This document shows, piece by piece, positions 1 to 12,169 of a stretch of 64,000 nt of DNA. The position numbers were made by a program, and so were the translations under genes. Source of the stretch: Antitrichia curtipendula (lineage: Eukaryota; Streptophyta; Bryopsida; Hypnales; Leucodontaceae); the NCBI GenBank assembly GCA_951230915.1, contig OX579633.1:49304029-49368028 (forward strand), given 5' to 3'. Numbering within the stretch: the first letter of the stretch is position 1; every line of letters starts with the position of its first letter. The notes under the pieces were generated by a model. The model had not been told where the DNA came from and ran no database searches. It saw only the letters and a program-made list of their open reading frames with translations.

Positions 1-1666
1 TTTGGAGGGTTAAAGGGCTTTAAAATGATTTATGAATGATCCAACATGTTTTTTTAATATTGAAAATCATCCTTATTGTTCATGTTGTAAGGTACAACTT
101 TGTTTACTTCTAAAGCTTTGAAGAACTTTTTTTTTTCTTTTGGAATATAGGCAAGCCCTTATGACATAGTACTTTTGAATTTTTACATGGAATTTATTAT
201 ACATTAAAATCAATGTGTTCTACATCTAAAGCATGCTATATTTATAAACCATCAAAAGTTAATTTTTCCTAATCCAATCTCAAAGTTATAAATATACACT
301 TTTGAAAATTATAAAAATTTGACTTCAAAGATTGCTATCTACACCAAAAGTTTGGAATCATTCTACTTCAATTGATTAATGAGATGAAAATTACAAGGAC
401 ATTTGTTTTGGTGGCAATGTAATGGCTGTTTTTGTCAATTCAATTTATTAAAAACTTGAAGAAAAACAAAGACATGAAAAATGTCTTAACCTTTTAATTT
501 TTCATACTCATTTTGGTTCTACAATACACTACTTGTTTCTGTACACATTTTAGTTGTTATAACAAAATAAACGATTTCACTCAAAATGAACGGTAGATCA
601 ATCTCAAAATTTGATGTACAAACACTAAAAGAGAGCTTGTCCTAAATAACTATCTACTTTGGTTGAAACTGAAAAAACAAATATAGAATTATCATAGCAA
701 TGGCACAAAGTTATCCTTTAGACCCTTAAGGACCAAAAGGACACAATATATCATTTAAAATTTTTAATGGCAAATTTTTGGGAGGGTGAAACAAATACTA
801 ATATTTTGTAAGATACTAAGATGCATATATAAGTTTTTAAATTTTTGGTAGGATCAATTTGGTCAGTTTGAGCTTTCTACTCATTTTGTTGAAAATGTGT
901 ACAAATTTGGAGAGTTTTTAATTTTTCAATTTTTTCAATTAAAAAAATATTTTGTTTTATTCAAATTTCAATATAATTTTTTGGGGTGGATAAAAAAGCA
1001 TTGTTCATCTTCTTATAATTTTTCTTCTTCCAAATTTGCATTTTTTGGCTATTAAAGTTGACCATCCAAATTTGTTATAATCTCAAAATTCAACATTCAA
1101 TATTGTCCACAATTAATTTCATACATACTAGATAAAATACTCTTTATTTTTTTATGGTTAAAATGGAAGATTTTGAGCACATCCATTAGCAAAAAATAGC
1201 ACAGTGGAACATTTCATTGAAAACCTCCATTGTCGAGGGTGTAAAGGACAATTCATGTTCTTGTTGGGTTGAACTTCATTAGTTTTATATATTTAAAATA
1301 TATATTCAAATTACATTTTAGAAATAAAATAATATGTATATATATATATATTTTTTTTATCTTCAATTTTTCATAACTAAAAACAAAACAATTAATTTTT
1401 ATATGATTTTTAAATTTTATTTATTTATAAAAATAGTATAATTATAAAAATGCTTGTAATAGAATGATATTTTTTAATTTATAGATACAATAGAAATAAA
1501 TATTACAGTATAATTAATATAATTCTTGAACTTTCACCAAAAAAATTGACACCAAAGTCCCAAAGTGGTGTATTTTTACTTTTCAAGATGATACCTTCAA
1601 AAATCTATTATAGAATAAAAAGTAGATTATTCAAGCTACACTTTCTAGAATAAACTCATAATTTGT
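1..1666. other. AT-rich intergenic DNA, no gene seen
   Basis: Very AT-rich sequence with stop codons in all frames and no exon-like open stretch. It includes a short TA microsatellite near 1337-1350. A motif near 718 (CTTTAGACCCTTAAGGACC) resembles an end of the TTAA-bounded repeat family found elsewhere in the window, but no partner end was found. Nothing else is recognised. Confidence 0.6.
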
Positions 1667-1670
1667 TTAA

Positions 1671-2574
1671 ACCCTAAAGCCCCAAGGTCTTTTCTCCATC
1701 AAAACACACTCAAAACTGCCACTTCTATTGCAAAGAGCAAAAAACTATAAAAATTGTTTTTTTTTTGCATATCTATGCATAGGATCATATACTAGACTAG
1801 TATGAGAATGTATGCAAGAAATTTCAGAAACTTTGACCAAATAGATTGCAAGATATTTGCATTCAAAGTGCAGAAAACAAGTTTATTTGCACCTTGCTTG
1901 ACTAGATTTTTGGGCTTTGAACCTATTTAACTTAAATTTTTTGTATTTCTGATTTTGATTTTCTAAGTCTATATGTTTAATACTTCAGTTGAGAATCTAG
2001 GAAAAAAAATTCAAGAAAAAAACACTAAATTTTCACTCATTAAAAAATTGTTAAGTAGAAGTAGGTTCAAGATTGAAGGAATAACTAAATCGTTAATAGC
2101 TCTAAGACAAAATTGAAATACCATAATTCCAATGGTGAGATTGTTCTAGCAAGCAAATTCAACCTTGCCTAACAATTTTTTTCTGAAAATTGTAAAAATT
2201 GCATTCAAAAATGAATCCTAAAAGTTATTTTTCAAGAAGATGCTTAGATTGCCCAAAAAACTAAGATTGTCCATAACTTTTTCATTATTAGTCCAAATAG
2301 AATGAATAAAAGCTTCAAATGTACAGAAAAAGACATAGATTTTGGAAAAAATCTTTAAGAAATTTATTTTGACTTTTTGTGTTGCCCGCTGAAGTCTATT
2401 TTGGGCATAACTTTTTCTCCCAGGCACCATTTGAAATAAAAATTATATATTCACAAAGCTCTCGCAGAGCCGCACAACCTCAAAAAATTCCAAAAAAATT
2501 CTCTATAAATTGAGGTCATAGGAACCTATCCGGACCCAAATTGTCCCCCGAGGGGACAAACAGGCCTTTAGGGG
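1671..2574 (-). mobile_element. TTAA-bounded non-autonomous element, copy 1 (904 bp)
   Basis: The element is flanked on both sides by TTAA (1667-1670 and 2575-2578). It opens with ACCCTAAAGCCCCAAGG and closes with GGCCTTTAGGGG, so the ends are imperfect inverted repeats. Internal blocks match the other copies in reverse orientation, including a segment about a shared motif near AAGTAGGTTCAAGATTGAAGG and a terminal CCCCCGAGGGGACAA. The open frames inside are short and not conserved between copies, so it is non-autonomous. TTAA target duplications with CCC-starting ends are the hallmark of the piggyBac superfamily; that assignment is inferred. Confidence 0.6.
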
Positions 2575-2578
2575 TTAA

Positions 2579-3799
2579 AATCAAGAATTATGTGAAAACT
2601 CAAGTTTGATTTTCAAAATGCCCCCTAGGCTTGTAAAGTCCTTTAAGATTTATGCACCTAGCAAAGTCCAAAATGGAGCCAATATATAGCAATATGAATG
2701 TTTGAAACGCAAAATTCCAATTTTGATAGGAGTGAGAACAAAGTTTTTTTACAAAGTTTAGGCACAGTTTTTAGTCCAAAAGTTTTTGGAGGACACTTGA
2801 AGCAGTATTGGATCTGAAATGAAACTAGACAAAACTCATGATACCTTGCAAGTTTATGGTAAATCCACATTTTGATTTAAATTTGTATCACATTATTTAT
2901 TTTAGTTACTTTGCTTTTAAAATTTGATTTTTGCATTCTAAATAAAGTTTCACTAATCTATGATCTATTTTGCTTAAAAAATTTGAACAATTCCTTAAAT
3001 AGAATGATTCATTGCATTTTGAAGTTGCTAGTCAATAACCATTAGAAATCTTTAAATTGAATGATTCAAGATATTAAAAAATATATATAATTTACATTAT
3101 AAGTTTTTAATATTATAATTCTCTATGATATAATACTCACCCATTTTGGAATTTTCAAAATTTTGAAGTATATTTGATATTTGATGTGAATTTTTTTCAC
3201 TTTTGCCTAAAAATTTCCTAGTAATTTCAAATCTTTACTAGAAAATTCAATTTCTTTAAACTTACAAAAGACAAGTGATTTCATTTTTAATATTAATAAA
3301 AATTCCATTCAAATAGTGGCAATGCCAAACTAATATAAGGCAAAACAATCCAATGTCATTAGTCATCCAATTTTGACATCTATTGGATCTTCATTTGTGT
3401 CAATCATCCATCCATTACCACAAGCTTGGCAACACTTTAGCATGGGGAGGGGATACATCAAAGTGTGGTTTAGCATCGATTACCTATACTTTACTAATTT
3501 AGTCCCAACAAACTTTGATAAATCACAAAAATTCAATTCTTGTTGGAATGTCTTCATTCTACTTCCAAATGGCTTCTTTTAAACTTTCCAATCTCTGAAA
3601 AACATGTGAATTGACAAATAGCTTCTTTAAGGAACCTTGATAATAAATCTAGGTGGTAATAGGTTGATCTACCTTATACAAGAATGAAGGATTTTGAAAG
3701 GGGCATGTGGCACACTATCCAGTGAAAAGATGCAAACAACGTATTTTTGATTAATCCTCCCACTTTCGATTCTTAAAAATCATAGACCATTGAATCTGT
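2579..3799. other. AT-rich intergenic DNA
   Basis: No gene, RNA or clear repeat was recognised. A 69-codon open frame near 3373-3582 has AT-rich codon use and resembles no known family, so it is treated as chance. Confidence 0.5.
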
Positions 3800-4115
3800 A
3801 CCCATATCCATATCTTGATACTAATCCCCAAGCTGTCAATTTGGGATATGAGTACAAATATGGATATGGTACAAATATGTGTACAGATATCTATTATGAA
3901 TATAACAATACGGCAATATCCCATATCAATCTGAAATTATAAATAGAGGTGGTAAATTACAAATAGAGGTGGTGGTGGTTTGGATTGGGGTTTGGACTAG
4001 GGTCTGGGTTTGGACTAAGGGAGGTGGTTGGGTGAGGTTTTGGAAATGTAAAAAATAAAATTAATTGGGTTTAATTGTCACCTATAACCTCTGCTTTACC
4101 ATGCATTCAAAAGAT
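3800..4115 (-). repeat. Dispersed repeat with GGTTTGGA-rich block, copy 1
   Basis: The sequence holds a stretch rich in ATATGGATATGG-type motifs (about 3800-3930), then a G/T-rich block of GGTTTGGATTGGGG and related units (about 3970-4040). It ends with CATTCAAAAGATAAG. The same order, in varied form, appears at 22258-22620, and in reverse orientation at 24765-25145 and 26183-26520. Boundaries are approximate. Confidence 0.4.
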
Positions 4116-4787
4116 AAGTACATACTACATTTGTATGATATAAAATTGATATGATGCTTTATAAACAACATCCTATGCACTTTGAAGCACTTGAACATGG
4201 AAAGAACAATTAAAAATTTAAATAAAGCACTAGGATGACGTGTTGTCATCCTTTTAGACGTTGTAGACTTCAATCAATTGGATTCACAATTTCTTTTTGT
4301 AATAAGATGGCGAATCAAAGTTTCCTTCACATGTATTTCAGTCAACTTAATATTCAATAAAAAAAATGTCACATTAAAGGTGGTCAAATTAAAACATATA
4401 GCTTTCCATTGATGTCCCTAGGGGGGATTGTTTTCATTCATTTAAAATTTTAATGTGGTTCTTTGGACTTTCTACATAGTTTTAATGGTAATCCAAAAGT
4501 ATCCCTTCAAATTGTAGAAAAAATAATGAATTTTTTGCTATGGGTCTAAAGTGCACAGAGGTGTTCCTTGAAGTTATAAAACCATGACTAAATTCAATCC
4601 AATTCCAAACCTTTCAACTTCAATTCCACATTAAAAAATCATAATGCAAGAAGGTGCAATTGGACCCAACATTAGGGGTCACAATTGGTCTAGGATTCTT
4701 TTGCATATGTATACCTTATGTGTCTGTTTGAATGAATCTTTTCAAATTTTTGACACAACGTGCATAAATGTGCTCCTTTGATTTCTT
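4116..4787. other. AT-rich intergenic DNA
   Basis: No gene or recognisable repeat was seen. The stretch lies between the dispersed repeat and the next TTAA-bounded element. Confidence 0.5.
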
Positions 4788-4791
4788 TTAA

Positions 4792-5698
4792 ACCCTAAAA
4801 GACCTATGTCTCCTCGAGGGACAAATTGAGTTTTAAGTAGGTATCTTTGGTCTTAATTTTGGTCATGATTTTTTGAATTCCTTTTTAAAGAAATAAATAT
4901 TAATTAGCTTTGTGGAAATATAATTTTTTTCAATCAATGCCCAGGAGTAAAAGTTATGTCCAAATAAGCTCAAAATAAGAGATATTGGGTAGGAAAAAAA
5001 ATTTACAAAAATTTGAATAATTTTTTTTCTCAAAGATTATATTTTTATCTATATTGAAAGCTTTTATTCATTTCATTTGGATAAGTTATGTGAAACTTAT
5101 GGACAATCTTATTTTTTGGGCTATCTTAGCAACTTCTTGCAAAAATAATGCTTTGGGTTTGTTTATAAACTCAATTTTCATATCTAAATATTTTTTAAAG
5201 TTCCACATTGTTTAGTTTTCTTGGTAGAATAATCTTACAATGGAATTAGTGTATTTCAATTCCATCTTAGAGGTATTAATAATTTAGATTTTCCTTCAAT
5301 CTCGTACCTACTTCTACTTAACAATTTTTTTGAGAATAAACATTTAAGTTTTTTTTGAATTTTTTTCTTAGACCCCTCAACTCAATTCTCCACCATAAAG
5401 ATTTAAAATTCAAAACTCTACAGTGCAAAAAGTTTAAGTTTAGAAGGTTCAAAGTCAAATAATCTAGTCACTCAAGGTGCAAAAAAACTTATTTTTTTCA
5501 CTTTCAATGCAAATATCTTCCAATCTTTGCTATCAAAAATTTTGAAATTCATTCCACATATTTTTGTTCTAGATTGATGTAATATCCCATGGTTAGATAT
5601 GCAAAAGAAACAAATTTCAATTTTTTTTTACTCTTTGCAATAGAAATGGCAATTTTGAGTGTTTTTTGGAAAAAAAATAGGCCTTGGTCCTTTAGGCA
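4792..5698 (+). mobile_element. TTAA-bounded non-autonomous element, copy 2 (907 bp)
   Basis: The flanks are TTAA at 4788-4791 and 5699-5702. The left end ACCCTAAAAGACC and the right end GGTCCTTTAGGC are imperfect inverted repeats. The interior shares the subterminal CTCGAGGGACAAATTG block, a motif near TTATGGACAATCTTATTTT, and AACCTACTTCTACTTAACA near its right half with copies 3 and 6. It has about the same length as copies 1 and 6. No transposase-like open frame is present. Confidence 0.6.
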
Positions 5699-5702
5699 TT
5701 AA

Positions 5703-7690
5703 TCAAGTGTTATGGCAAAACTAATGTTTACTAAAATTTTGGGTGAAATAGAAAACTGTGGGCAAAAAGAATTATTTCGGAAAATGACAGGTATATAAGA
5801 AACATGATATAATAAGGTCCAATTATTACTATGTCCTAATATCCAAGTCCCACCAAATTCTCAAAATTTGATTGGTGGAGTGTTGAAAATTAGGACTAAA
5901 AACTTTGCACTACATCCCACGGCCAAAGGTCTAGTATCTACATGAAAATATATTTTTAATAAATTTTACCTCCTATAATCCAATAAAGATGTGATTTTGC
6001 CTTGGATCATGACTTCGACAAAAGAGACTCACACATTTATTCATAGAATTGATAGAATAATCAACACATGACAAATTGAAATGAAAACGATGATTTGAAG
6101 TCATGATCCTCTTGTCCCTTGAATGCTGGGTTCAAGGCCTCTAAAGAGCAAAAGATATTAGCTATATTCCTTTGCTTGCATCTTACCTCTTATAAAATCA
6201 TTGGTATGAGAAATTACTCAAAGAACTTCATATTTTGCTCATCACAGAAAACAATTTAAAGTTGTCCCTCTAAAATGTACTCCATATATCATTATTTATT
6301 TGATAGCTTAGGCAACACATAATTTAGAAAATTAGACCAAATTTACATAATGATTCAAAGAAAATTTTGATCATTAAAGGTATTGAACCTATTGTTATAG
6401 ATTGGGTGTTATTTATTTTTTATTACCTTATGCTTGCATGCAATATTACATACATATATATACATTCTAACATATTTTGATTTTTAAAGGAAAAATAAAT
6501 AGTTAACAAATCAATAAATAGTCAATAACTTAAAAGATCAAACACTTTATTGGCAATGAATTTAACTTCTTACATCATTAAATAGTTTCATTAAATATGT
6601 AATGATTTAAATAAATGTTTGTCCAATTTTTTTTTTGTATAACACTATATGTTGCTGAATTCTAAGTGGTTTAATTTATAAAAAATATGAATCAATAGTC
6701 AATATTATATTTTGGAAAAAATAAAAATTTATGCTATAAAATCTAAAACTTTGCTAAATTAAAATTGGAGATTATTTTTGAAATTCATATACTTTGTAGT
6801 CACTTCTCTTAATTGTGGTTTGGTCAAGGGTTTGGTATTTGCCAATCAAAAAGTCTTATTTGTCCTTTTCTAAGAATTTAGATAGAGACAATCTTTTTAT
6901 CTATTACAAAAAACTTTTTGATAATTACATTTGTAGCAAAGATAATAGTTTTTTAATTTGTTGTAATTATAAGTCACATTATTGTGAAAACAACGAAGAA
7001 CAACCACTTTTTTTTAGTGATATTGTGCTAAGAATACTCAATATTTTGGATGTTTAACATTTTTTACAAAAGATTTTTTTTAGATGAATTAGATTTCAGT
7101 CTAATTTGTGGTTTCCACCCACATTTTACAAAAATATTATTAGATTTCATGTCAAATACAAGTAATGAAAACTAAAAAGAGGTACTATTATATTTTGTGG
7201 TCAGGATTGGCATTCCTTGGCAAATAATTAATTAACTTCTAAAGTCTTATGACTGTGTTTCATTAAACAACATTTTAAAACAACCATTTTTGGCCCAAAT
7301 AAATTGCAATGAAAAAAAATACTTCTTTTAAATATTTGATTGTGTGGAGGTTTTTTTTATATACTTTGCCCCTGTAGATTAGAAGATACTAGTATTCAAA
7401 GTGAAAATAAAAATAAAAATTGCACCTTATTTTACTAGAATTTCAAACTTTTTATGCCTTTAATTAAATTATTTTGCCCTATCATTACGAGGTTTAATTC
7501 TTCAAGGTGAAAAATTGAGCTAAAATTTATGGCAATTCTTTTTTCAAAAATAAAATACAAAATCTCTTCAAAAATTGTCAAATCGAAGAAGCTGTAAGAT
7601 GTAAAAAAAATTAAATTTAAATAGATACAACTATACAAATAGAAGCAATGAAAATCAATATTTTGTAGTTCTAAAATACATGTCTGACAC
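5703..7690. other. AT-rich intergenic DNA
   Basis: No gene is supported. An 80-codon open frame at 6815-7057 is rich in Phe, Tyr, Asn and Lys, as expected from AT-rich DNA read by chance, and resembles nothing I know. Confidence 0.5.
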
Positions 7691-7691
7691 C

Positions 7692-7937
7692 ATATTCATT
7701 AAAATGGGAGTTTTCCATTGAAATGAGAGATTATTTAAAAAGAAATCAACTAAAGGTTTTATGTCAATTTAACTCGATTCGAGTTAAATTGACATAAAAT
7801 CTTTCAATATTAGGTCAAATCTGAAAGGTTTTATATCAATTCAGATCAAAACTCTCATTTTAATGGAAATTGATGTTTTAGATCAAGATCAGCATGATTA
7901 TTTTGAGAGGTCTCCAATCTCTCATTTTAATGAATAT
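7692..7937. mobile_element. Nested inverted-repeat (MITE-like) element
   Basis: The outer inverted repeats are ATATTCATTAAAATGGGAG (7692-7710) and its near reverse complement at 7919-7937. Inside lies a perfect palindrome with 21-bp arms (7757-7777 and 7779-7799) around a single T. Further partial copies of the ATTTTAATG motif occur inside, so the unit may be a nested hairpin. It directly precedes a truncated TTAA-family fragment. The superfamily is unknown and no target duplication was identified. Confidence 0.5.
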
Positions 7938-7949
7938 GATTGACTCAAT

Positions 7950-8421
7950 CTAACAATGAGATTGTTGTAGAAAGTAATATGCACTTTACAATTGCTTTTG
8001 TTTTGAAATAAATTGAAAATTGAGTTTGAAAACAACCCCTATATGTTATTTTCTTAGGTAGATGTTTTGATTGCTCAAAAAACAAGACTCTTCATAATTG
8101 CCAAATTATTGAACCAATTGAATGAATTAAAGTTTTCTTTAATTAAAGTAATGACATAACATGTTCTATTAGGAAAAAGTTTAAAAGTTTTTTTGCATTT
8201 TTTTTTTGCATTTTTTTAATGTCTAGGCTTGAGCATTTTGTATTAAAAAGGCATAATTTCTCCTCACAAGTACTAAATGAAACAAAATTGTACTTTTAGA
8301 AAGCTAGTATAAGTCTCCCTTGTCTTTGAATAAAGCTTTAAAAAATCATAATAAAATTTGATATTATAAGAACCTACCTAAAATCCTTAAAAATCCTTCA
8401 AAGACTTTGAAGTTTTAGAGA
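7950..8421 (-). mobile_element. TTAA-family element, truncated fragment
   Basis: The fragment resembles the 3' part of the reverse-oriented TTAA elements. It has AACAATGAGATTGTTGTAG, a segment on loss of function of the repeat motif GATTGCTCAAAAAACAAGA, and an end resembling GACTTTGAAGTTTTAGAGA next to TTAA (8422-8425). The left end is missing where the hairpin element at 7692-7937 lies. Confidence 0.35.
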
Positions 8422-8896
8422 TTAAAGTTGAAAAATGTAATGGGTACATGTTGAAAAGTATAAAGTTTCATCTTTTCTCATAGAATTTCAAAACAATAAT
8501 AATACTTCAATAGTGTGTTTTAAAAATGATTTTTATTGATCCTAACCAGTGCATGTGATATTTACACCCAAACTATTTTATTTCTAAAGGATGGAGGGTG
8601 TTTGTCAAGAGATTTTTTTTTTAAGCTGCCAATTTCTAATATGTAGATCAATATTGGAAATAATTTTTAAAATTTTAATGTCAAACTTATGAAAGTGTAT
8701 TAAACCATTATATCAAAGCGTGGAAACACATTAATGCCATTTTTTAAAGAAAAGAACAATGACCATTCAAAGAAAATCCCAAGGAATAAAAAGGAACATC
8801 AAACCAACACTTTGGGAGGACTAATCCTCATAGGCATGTTAATGGGTAGGTGCCACTTGGGCTTGTGAAGAGCACCAGAGCAAATGACATTGTTCT

Positions 8897-9300
8897 TGCA
8901 CTAAATGTCCTTACATTAACACCATTTCTTGGCAACATAGCAATTTTGGGCAGCTCACTACTATTTATTTATTTATTTTAAAATTCTTTGAAATTTTCAC
9001 ACCACATGTGCCCAAGGATTAGCTTTAAGGCCTAACAATTTAACAATCTTCATAACTTTTGACTACATGGTTAAAAAATGATTGCATGATATGTAGTTTT
9101 CCTTACTTGGCGAGAAGCCCGGACAACTCAAAATACTTCTTTAGAAAATCACTTTCTTTAAGAACAAAAAATTGAAATAGGTTCTAAAGATTTATTTATA
9201 CATGAAAAAACTTTGAATCATTCCATTTTGATTAATAAATTGAAAGTTACGAGGAATTGCGGTTTGCAGATACATATGGAGTCTTTGGACATCCACATCC
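8897..9300 (+). repeat. Repeat matching 41190-41549 in inverted orientation
   Basis: Blocks here are near reverse complements of blocks at about 41190-41549: GCAACATAGCAATTTTGGGC against GCCCAAAACCGCTATGATGC, CCCAAGGATTAGCTTTAAGG against CCTTAAAGCTACTCCTTGGG, and a motif about ACATGGTTAAAAAATGATTG. The match continues into a subterminal block that resembles the TTAA family, so this is probably a diverged subfamily of it. Ends are not sharply defined. Confidence 0.4.
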
Positions 9301-9981
9301 TTTTTAGAAAAAGATCCATGATTTCTTTTATCATTCCAATTATAACATGGAAATAAATAAAAAAAGATATGAAAGTACCAAAATTGCCTATGTTCTTAGG
9401 ATACTAAGTACCACACTCTAGAATTTATTCATTTATTTATTCCTAAACTTTAGATTGGGCTGAAAATTGTCATACTTCATCATGATTGTATAAGCTTATT
9501 TGGAGTATGTGAATATCAATTCAGACTAATGTAGTAGCAAAAGAAAAAAAATATGATGTAGGGTCCAAACTCATTTTTTTTCAACTCACGTGGGGATAAA
9601 ATAAACTTGTCCTTGAACTTTGGACACATGGATCTCATCCGTACATTACAAGGCAATCTTAAGTTTTGGGTATGTTACTCCAATTATAGTGTACCATCAA
9701 ATCATTTGGTTAGAATTTGCCAATAGTGGTTGAATATTCTTGGGCACCCCATTTATCCAAAGGTGCTGCAATTTATGTCATCCCAATCAATTTTTTAATT
9801 TCCAAGAGAATAAACTTTGCGGGTTAAGAACAAATTAAAAAAACTTGCATCTAAAACCTCAACATCTATAAAACTTCAATCCATGTCACTCCAAACTCTT
9901 TGTATGTTATCACAATTGTAATGAGATATTAGAAGATGAGCTTGAGCAAACACATAGGAATTTTGAACTTAGAATATTTGT
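9301..9981. other. AT-rich intergenic DNA
   Basis: No gene or clear repeat was recognised between the diverged repeat and the next TTAA-bounded element. Confidence 0.5.
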
Positions 9982-9985
9982 TTAA

Positions 9986-10714
9986 CCCCTAAAGTCCCAT
10001 TGTCCCCTCGGGGGATTGTACAGATTTTGGGCAAGCTCCTATGGTTTCAATATTTGTTTCAATTTTCTGAAGATAGAAAAACACATAAGCTTTCCATAAA
10101 TGTAATTTTTATTTCAAACAAAGCCTGGAAGCAAAAGTTATGGCACAAAAAGCTCCTTTTTTGTTTAGCGGGCAAAAAAAATCCTTTGAAGCAATTTTTA
10201 ATTTTTTAATTTATATTGATTATATTTTTATGTACATGAGAAGATTTGGTTTTTTCCATTTGGATTTGTTGTGTGAAAGTTATGAATAATCTTATTTTTT
10301 TGGGCAATCAAAGCATCTAGTTCTTGAAAAAAAAGCTTGTAGAATTGATTTTTGACCTCTATTTTTACAATTAAAAAAATTAAGTTTCACAAGGTTTAGA
10401 TCTCTTGCTAGAAAAATATTACCACTGAGATTGGTGTATTTCAATTCCAACTATTAACAATTTTGATTTTCCTTCAATTTGAACCTACTTCTACACAACA
10501 GTTTTTGAATGAGTAAAAACCAAGTGTATGTTTTTGTGAATTTTTTTCCTAGACTCTTGACTCTATAAATTTTTATACTAGTTTTAGTATAAGATACTAA
10601 GGTTAGATATGCAAAAATTAAATTAAATCAAATTAAATTATTTTTGCTCTTTACTATGGAAATGGCAATATTAAGCGGTTATTGATGGAAAAGAGGCCTT
10701 GGGGACTTTAGGAG
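9986..10714 (+). mobile_element. TTAA-bounded non-autonomous element, copy 3 (729 bp)
   Basis: The flanks are TTAA at 9982-9985 and 10715-10718. The left end CCCCTAAAGTCCC and right end GGGGACTTTAGGAG form the best-preserved inverted ends of the family. The subterminal palindrome CCCCTCGGGGG (10005-10015) matches copies 1 and 6. The 69-codon open frame inside is not conserved between copies. The element is shorter than the ~905-bp copies, consistent with internal deletion. Confidence 0.65.
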
Positions 10715-10897
10715 TTAAATTGCTCTAATGGACAAAAAATATAACATTGTATAACTTGGGCAATGGTCTTCTCCATGCTAGAAAGATAGTATGCCTCTCT
10801 AGATGCCTATGAAGGACTTTTAGTTAATTCAAAGATTGGAATTTGTTGAAGAGCCATGTAAGGCAACTATTTTCACTACTAGGGGTACCTTTTCAAA

Positions 10898-11132
10898 GTC
10901 AGGGTGAATTGACCCCCTTGCTCGTTCCCCCCAAAGTCACTCCAATATTGCGTGTAGAAAAACGACCCCTATTTTGTGCTTGATTAATTTATCTACTGCA
11001 CATTTAAAAGCTAATTTGGACCCTTTGATTGTAAATATGAATTCAAAATTTACAAATTTTATCATGTGAGTCAAGTAAAAAATTTGAGCTTTTTCTCTTA
11101 CAGAAAAGCGACAATGTCAGTTCACCCCAGCC
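10898..11132 (+). mobile_element. MITE of the GGCCAGGGTGAA family, copy 1 (235 bp)
   Basis: The ends are GTCAGGGTGAATTGACCCCC and its near reverse complement ending GTCAGTTCACCCCAGCC. The flanks are TTTTCAAA (10890-10897) and CTTTCAAA (11133-11140), an imperfect 8-bp target duplication. The interior carries CCCCTATTTTGTGC and a motif TAAATATGAATTCAAAATT shared with the copies at 11154 and 48554. An 8-bp duplication would suit hAT-type mobilisation; this is inferred. Confidence 0.6.
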
Positions 11133-11153
11133 CTTTCAAAGATGCATAAAAAA

Positions 11154-11382
11154 GGCCAGGGAGGATTGACCCCTCTATTGCCCCGCCACAGGGTAAATGT
11201 GAAAATTGCCCCCTATTTTGTGCTGCTCAAATTTTGTATTTCCTCACACCTTCTAGCTAATTGGGGTCTCTGATTGCAAATATGAATTCAGAATTTGCAA
11301 ATTTTTATCATATGTGGGGAATAAAAAATTCCAGTATTTTCTACAAGGGTAAAACACGGGGCAATAGAGGGGTCAGTCCTCT
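11154..11382 (+). mobile_element. MITE of the GGCCAGGGTGAA family, copy 2 (~229 bp)
   Basis: The left end is GGCCAGGGAGGATTGACCCC, and the right end carries GGGGCAATAGAGGGGTCAGT, which is complementary to the left CCCCTCTATTGCCCC block. The interior holds CCCCCTATTTTGTGC and a motif AAATATGAATTCAGAATTTG, as in copy 1, from which it is separated by only ~20 bp. The right boundary is uncertain by about 10 bp. Confidence 0.55.
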
Positions 11383-11816
11383 AAAAAAGGGACCCCTGCC
11401 TCGTTGCTAAACAATGATACGGTGCAATTAGGGAGGTGTTAGTTTACTAGAGTGTTCTTCAATAATGTAATTCTGTAGGGATGAATTCTGCGCACCTGGG
11501 AACAACTGAAGCCACTCAGGCCCCAAATAACTTAGGCAGCCTCATTAATACGAGCAGTCCGAATAAAGCCGGTTTAATGAATCCTTTTCCCATAATTAGG
11601 AGCCATTAATGCAACACCTACTTCCTGGGAAATAATGACAAGAGTTAGCTTGCCTCGGATGCTTGGACCAGGGTCCCAATTCGGCTAAATAACGCTGGAA
11701 TAGAGGCATTTACCACTTTAATAAGAGAACATTTCTTTCTCACTCGGCTCTACACAATTGCAAATTTGGAAACCCTTGACTTGCTTAATTTCCTTGCTGA
11801 CACAGCTTTTGACGGC
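11383..11816. other. Unassigned, less AT-rich spacer
   Basis: The sequence is compositionally more balanced than its surroundings. It has no open reading frame of note and no repeat or RNA that I recognise. It is the pre-insertion locus of the LINE-like copy to its right. Confidence 0.35.
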
Positions 11817-11831
11817 AAATCATCATTCTTT

Positions 11832-12169
11832 TTTTTTTGAACAAATTGGAAACCCATTGCATTAAAAAACAAAAAACAATACAAAATAGCCAAGCCGCGA
11901 GGTTGGACAAATGAAGAAAAAAGAGCAAAAGGACACAACAAACCAAGAGAGCGAGAACCCTAGGTAAGTCTACAACGAGGAGGGCCACGCCCTTGCCACC
12001 TAAGAATGTTACCCTCTCTCAAGGCTAGCAACTTGGAGCGGAGCCAAATGGTATCAAACTTGAGTTAGATGGATGGCGCTTGGTGAAGGTTGAGTTTAGA
12101 CGACATTTGGACTTTAAGGCACGCTACTCTGTCTGAGTTTAGAAGAGAGTCCCAAAGAGCTTGATGGAG
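11832..12169 (-). mobile_element. 5'-truncated LINE-like retroposon with target-site duplication
   Basis: The 15-bp direct repeat AAATCATCATTCTTT lies at 11817-11831 and 12170-12184. On the plus strand the insert begins with a run of T, i.e. a poly(A) tail on the minus strand. Read on the minus strand, the insert is GC-richer than its flanks and ends in a T-rich 3' tail containing ATGCAATGGGTTTCC just before poly(A). Fragments of an open frame run through it, for example a minus-strand stretch reading WLRSKLLALREG. Poly(A), 5' truncation and a variable-length duplication are the signature of target-primed reverse transcription. No RT domain remains. Confidence 0.65.

Noticed and set aside
10000..10209. 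69-codon frame inside a TTAA element
   Set aside because: Not conserved in the other copies, so not a transposase.
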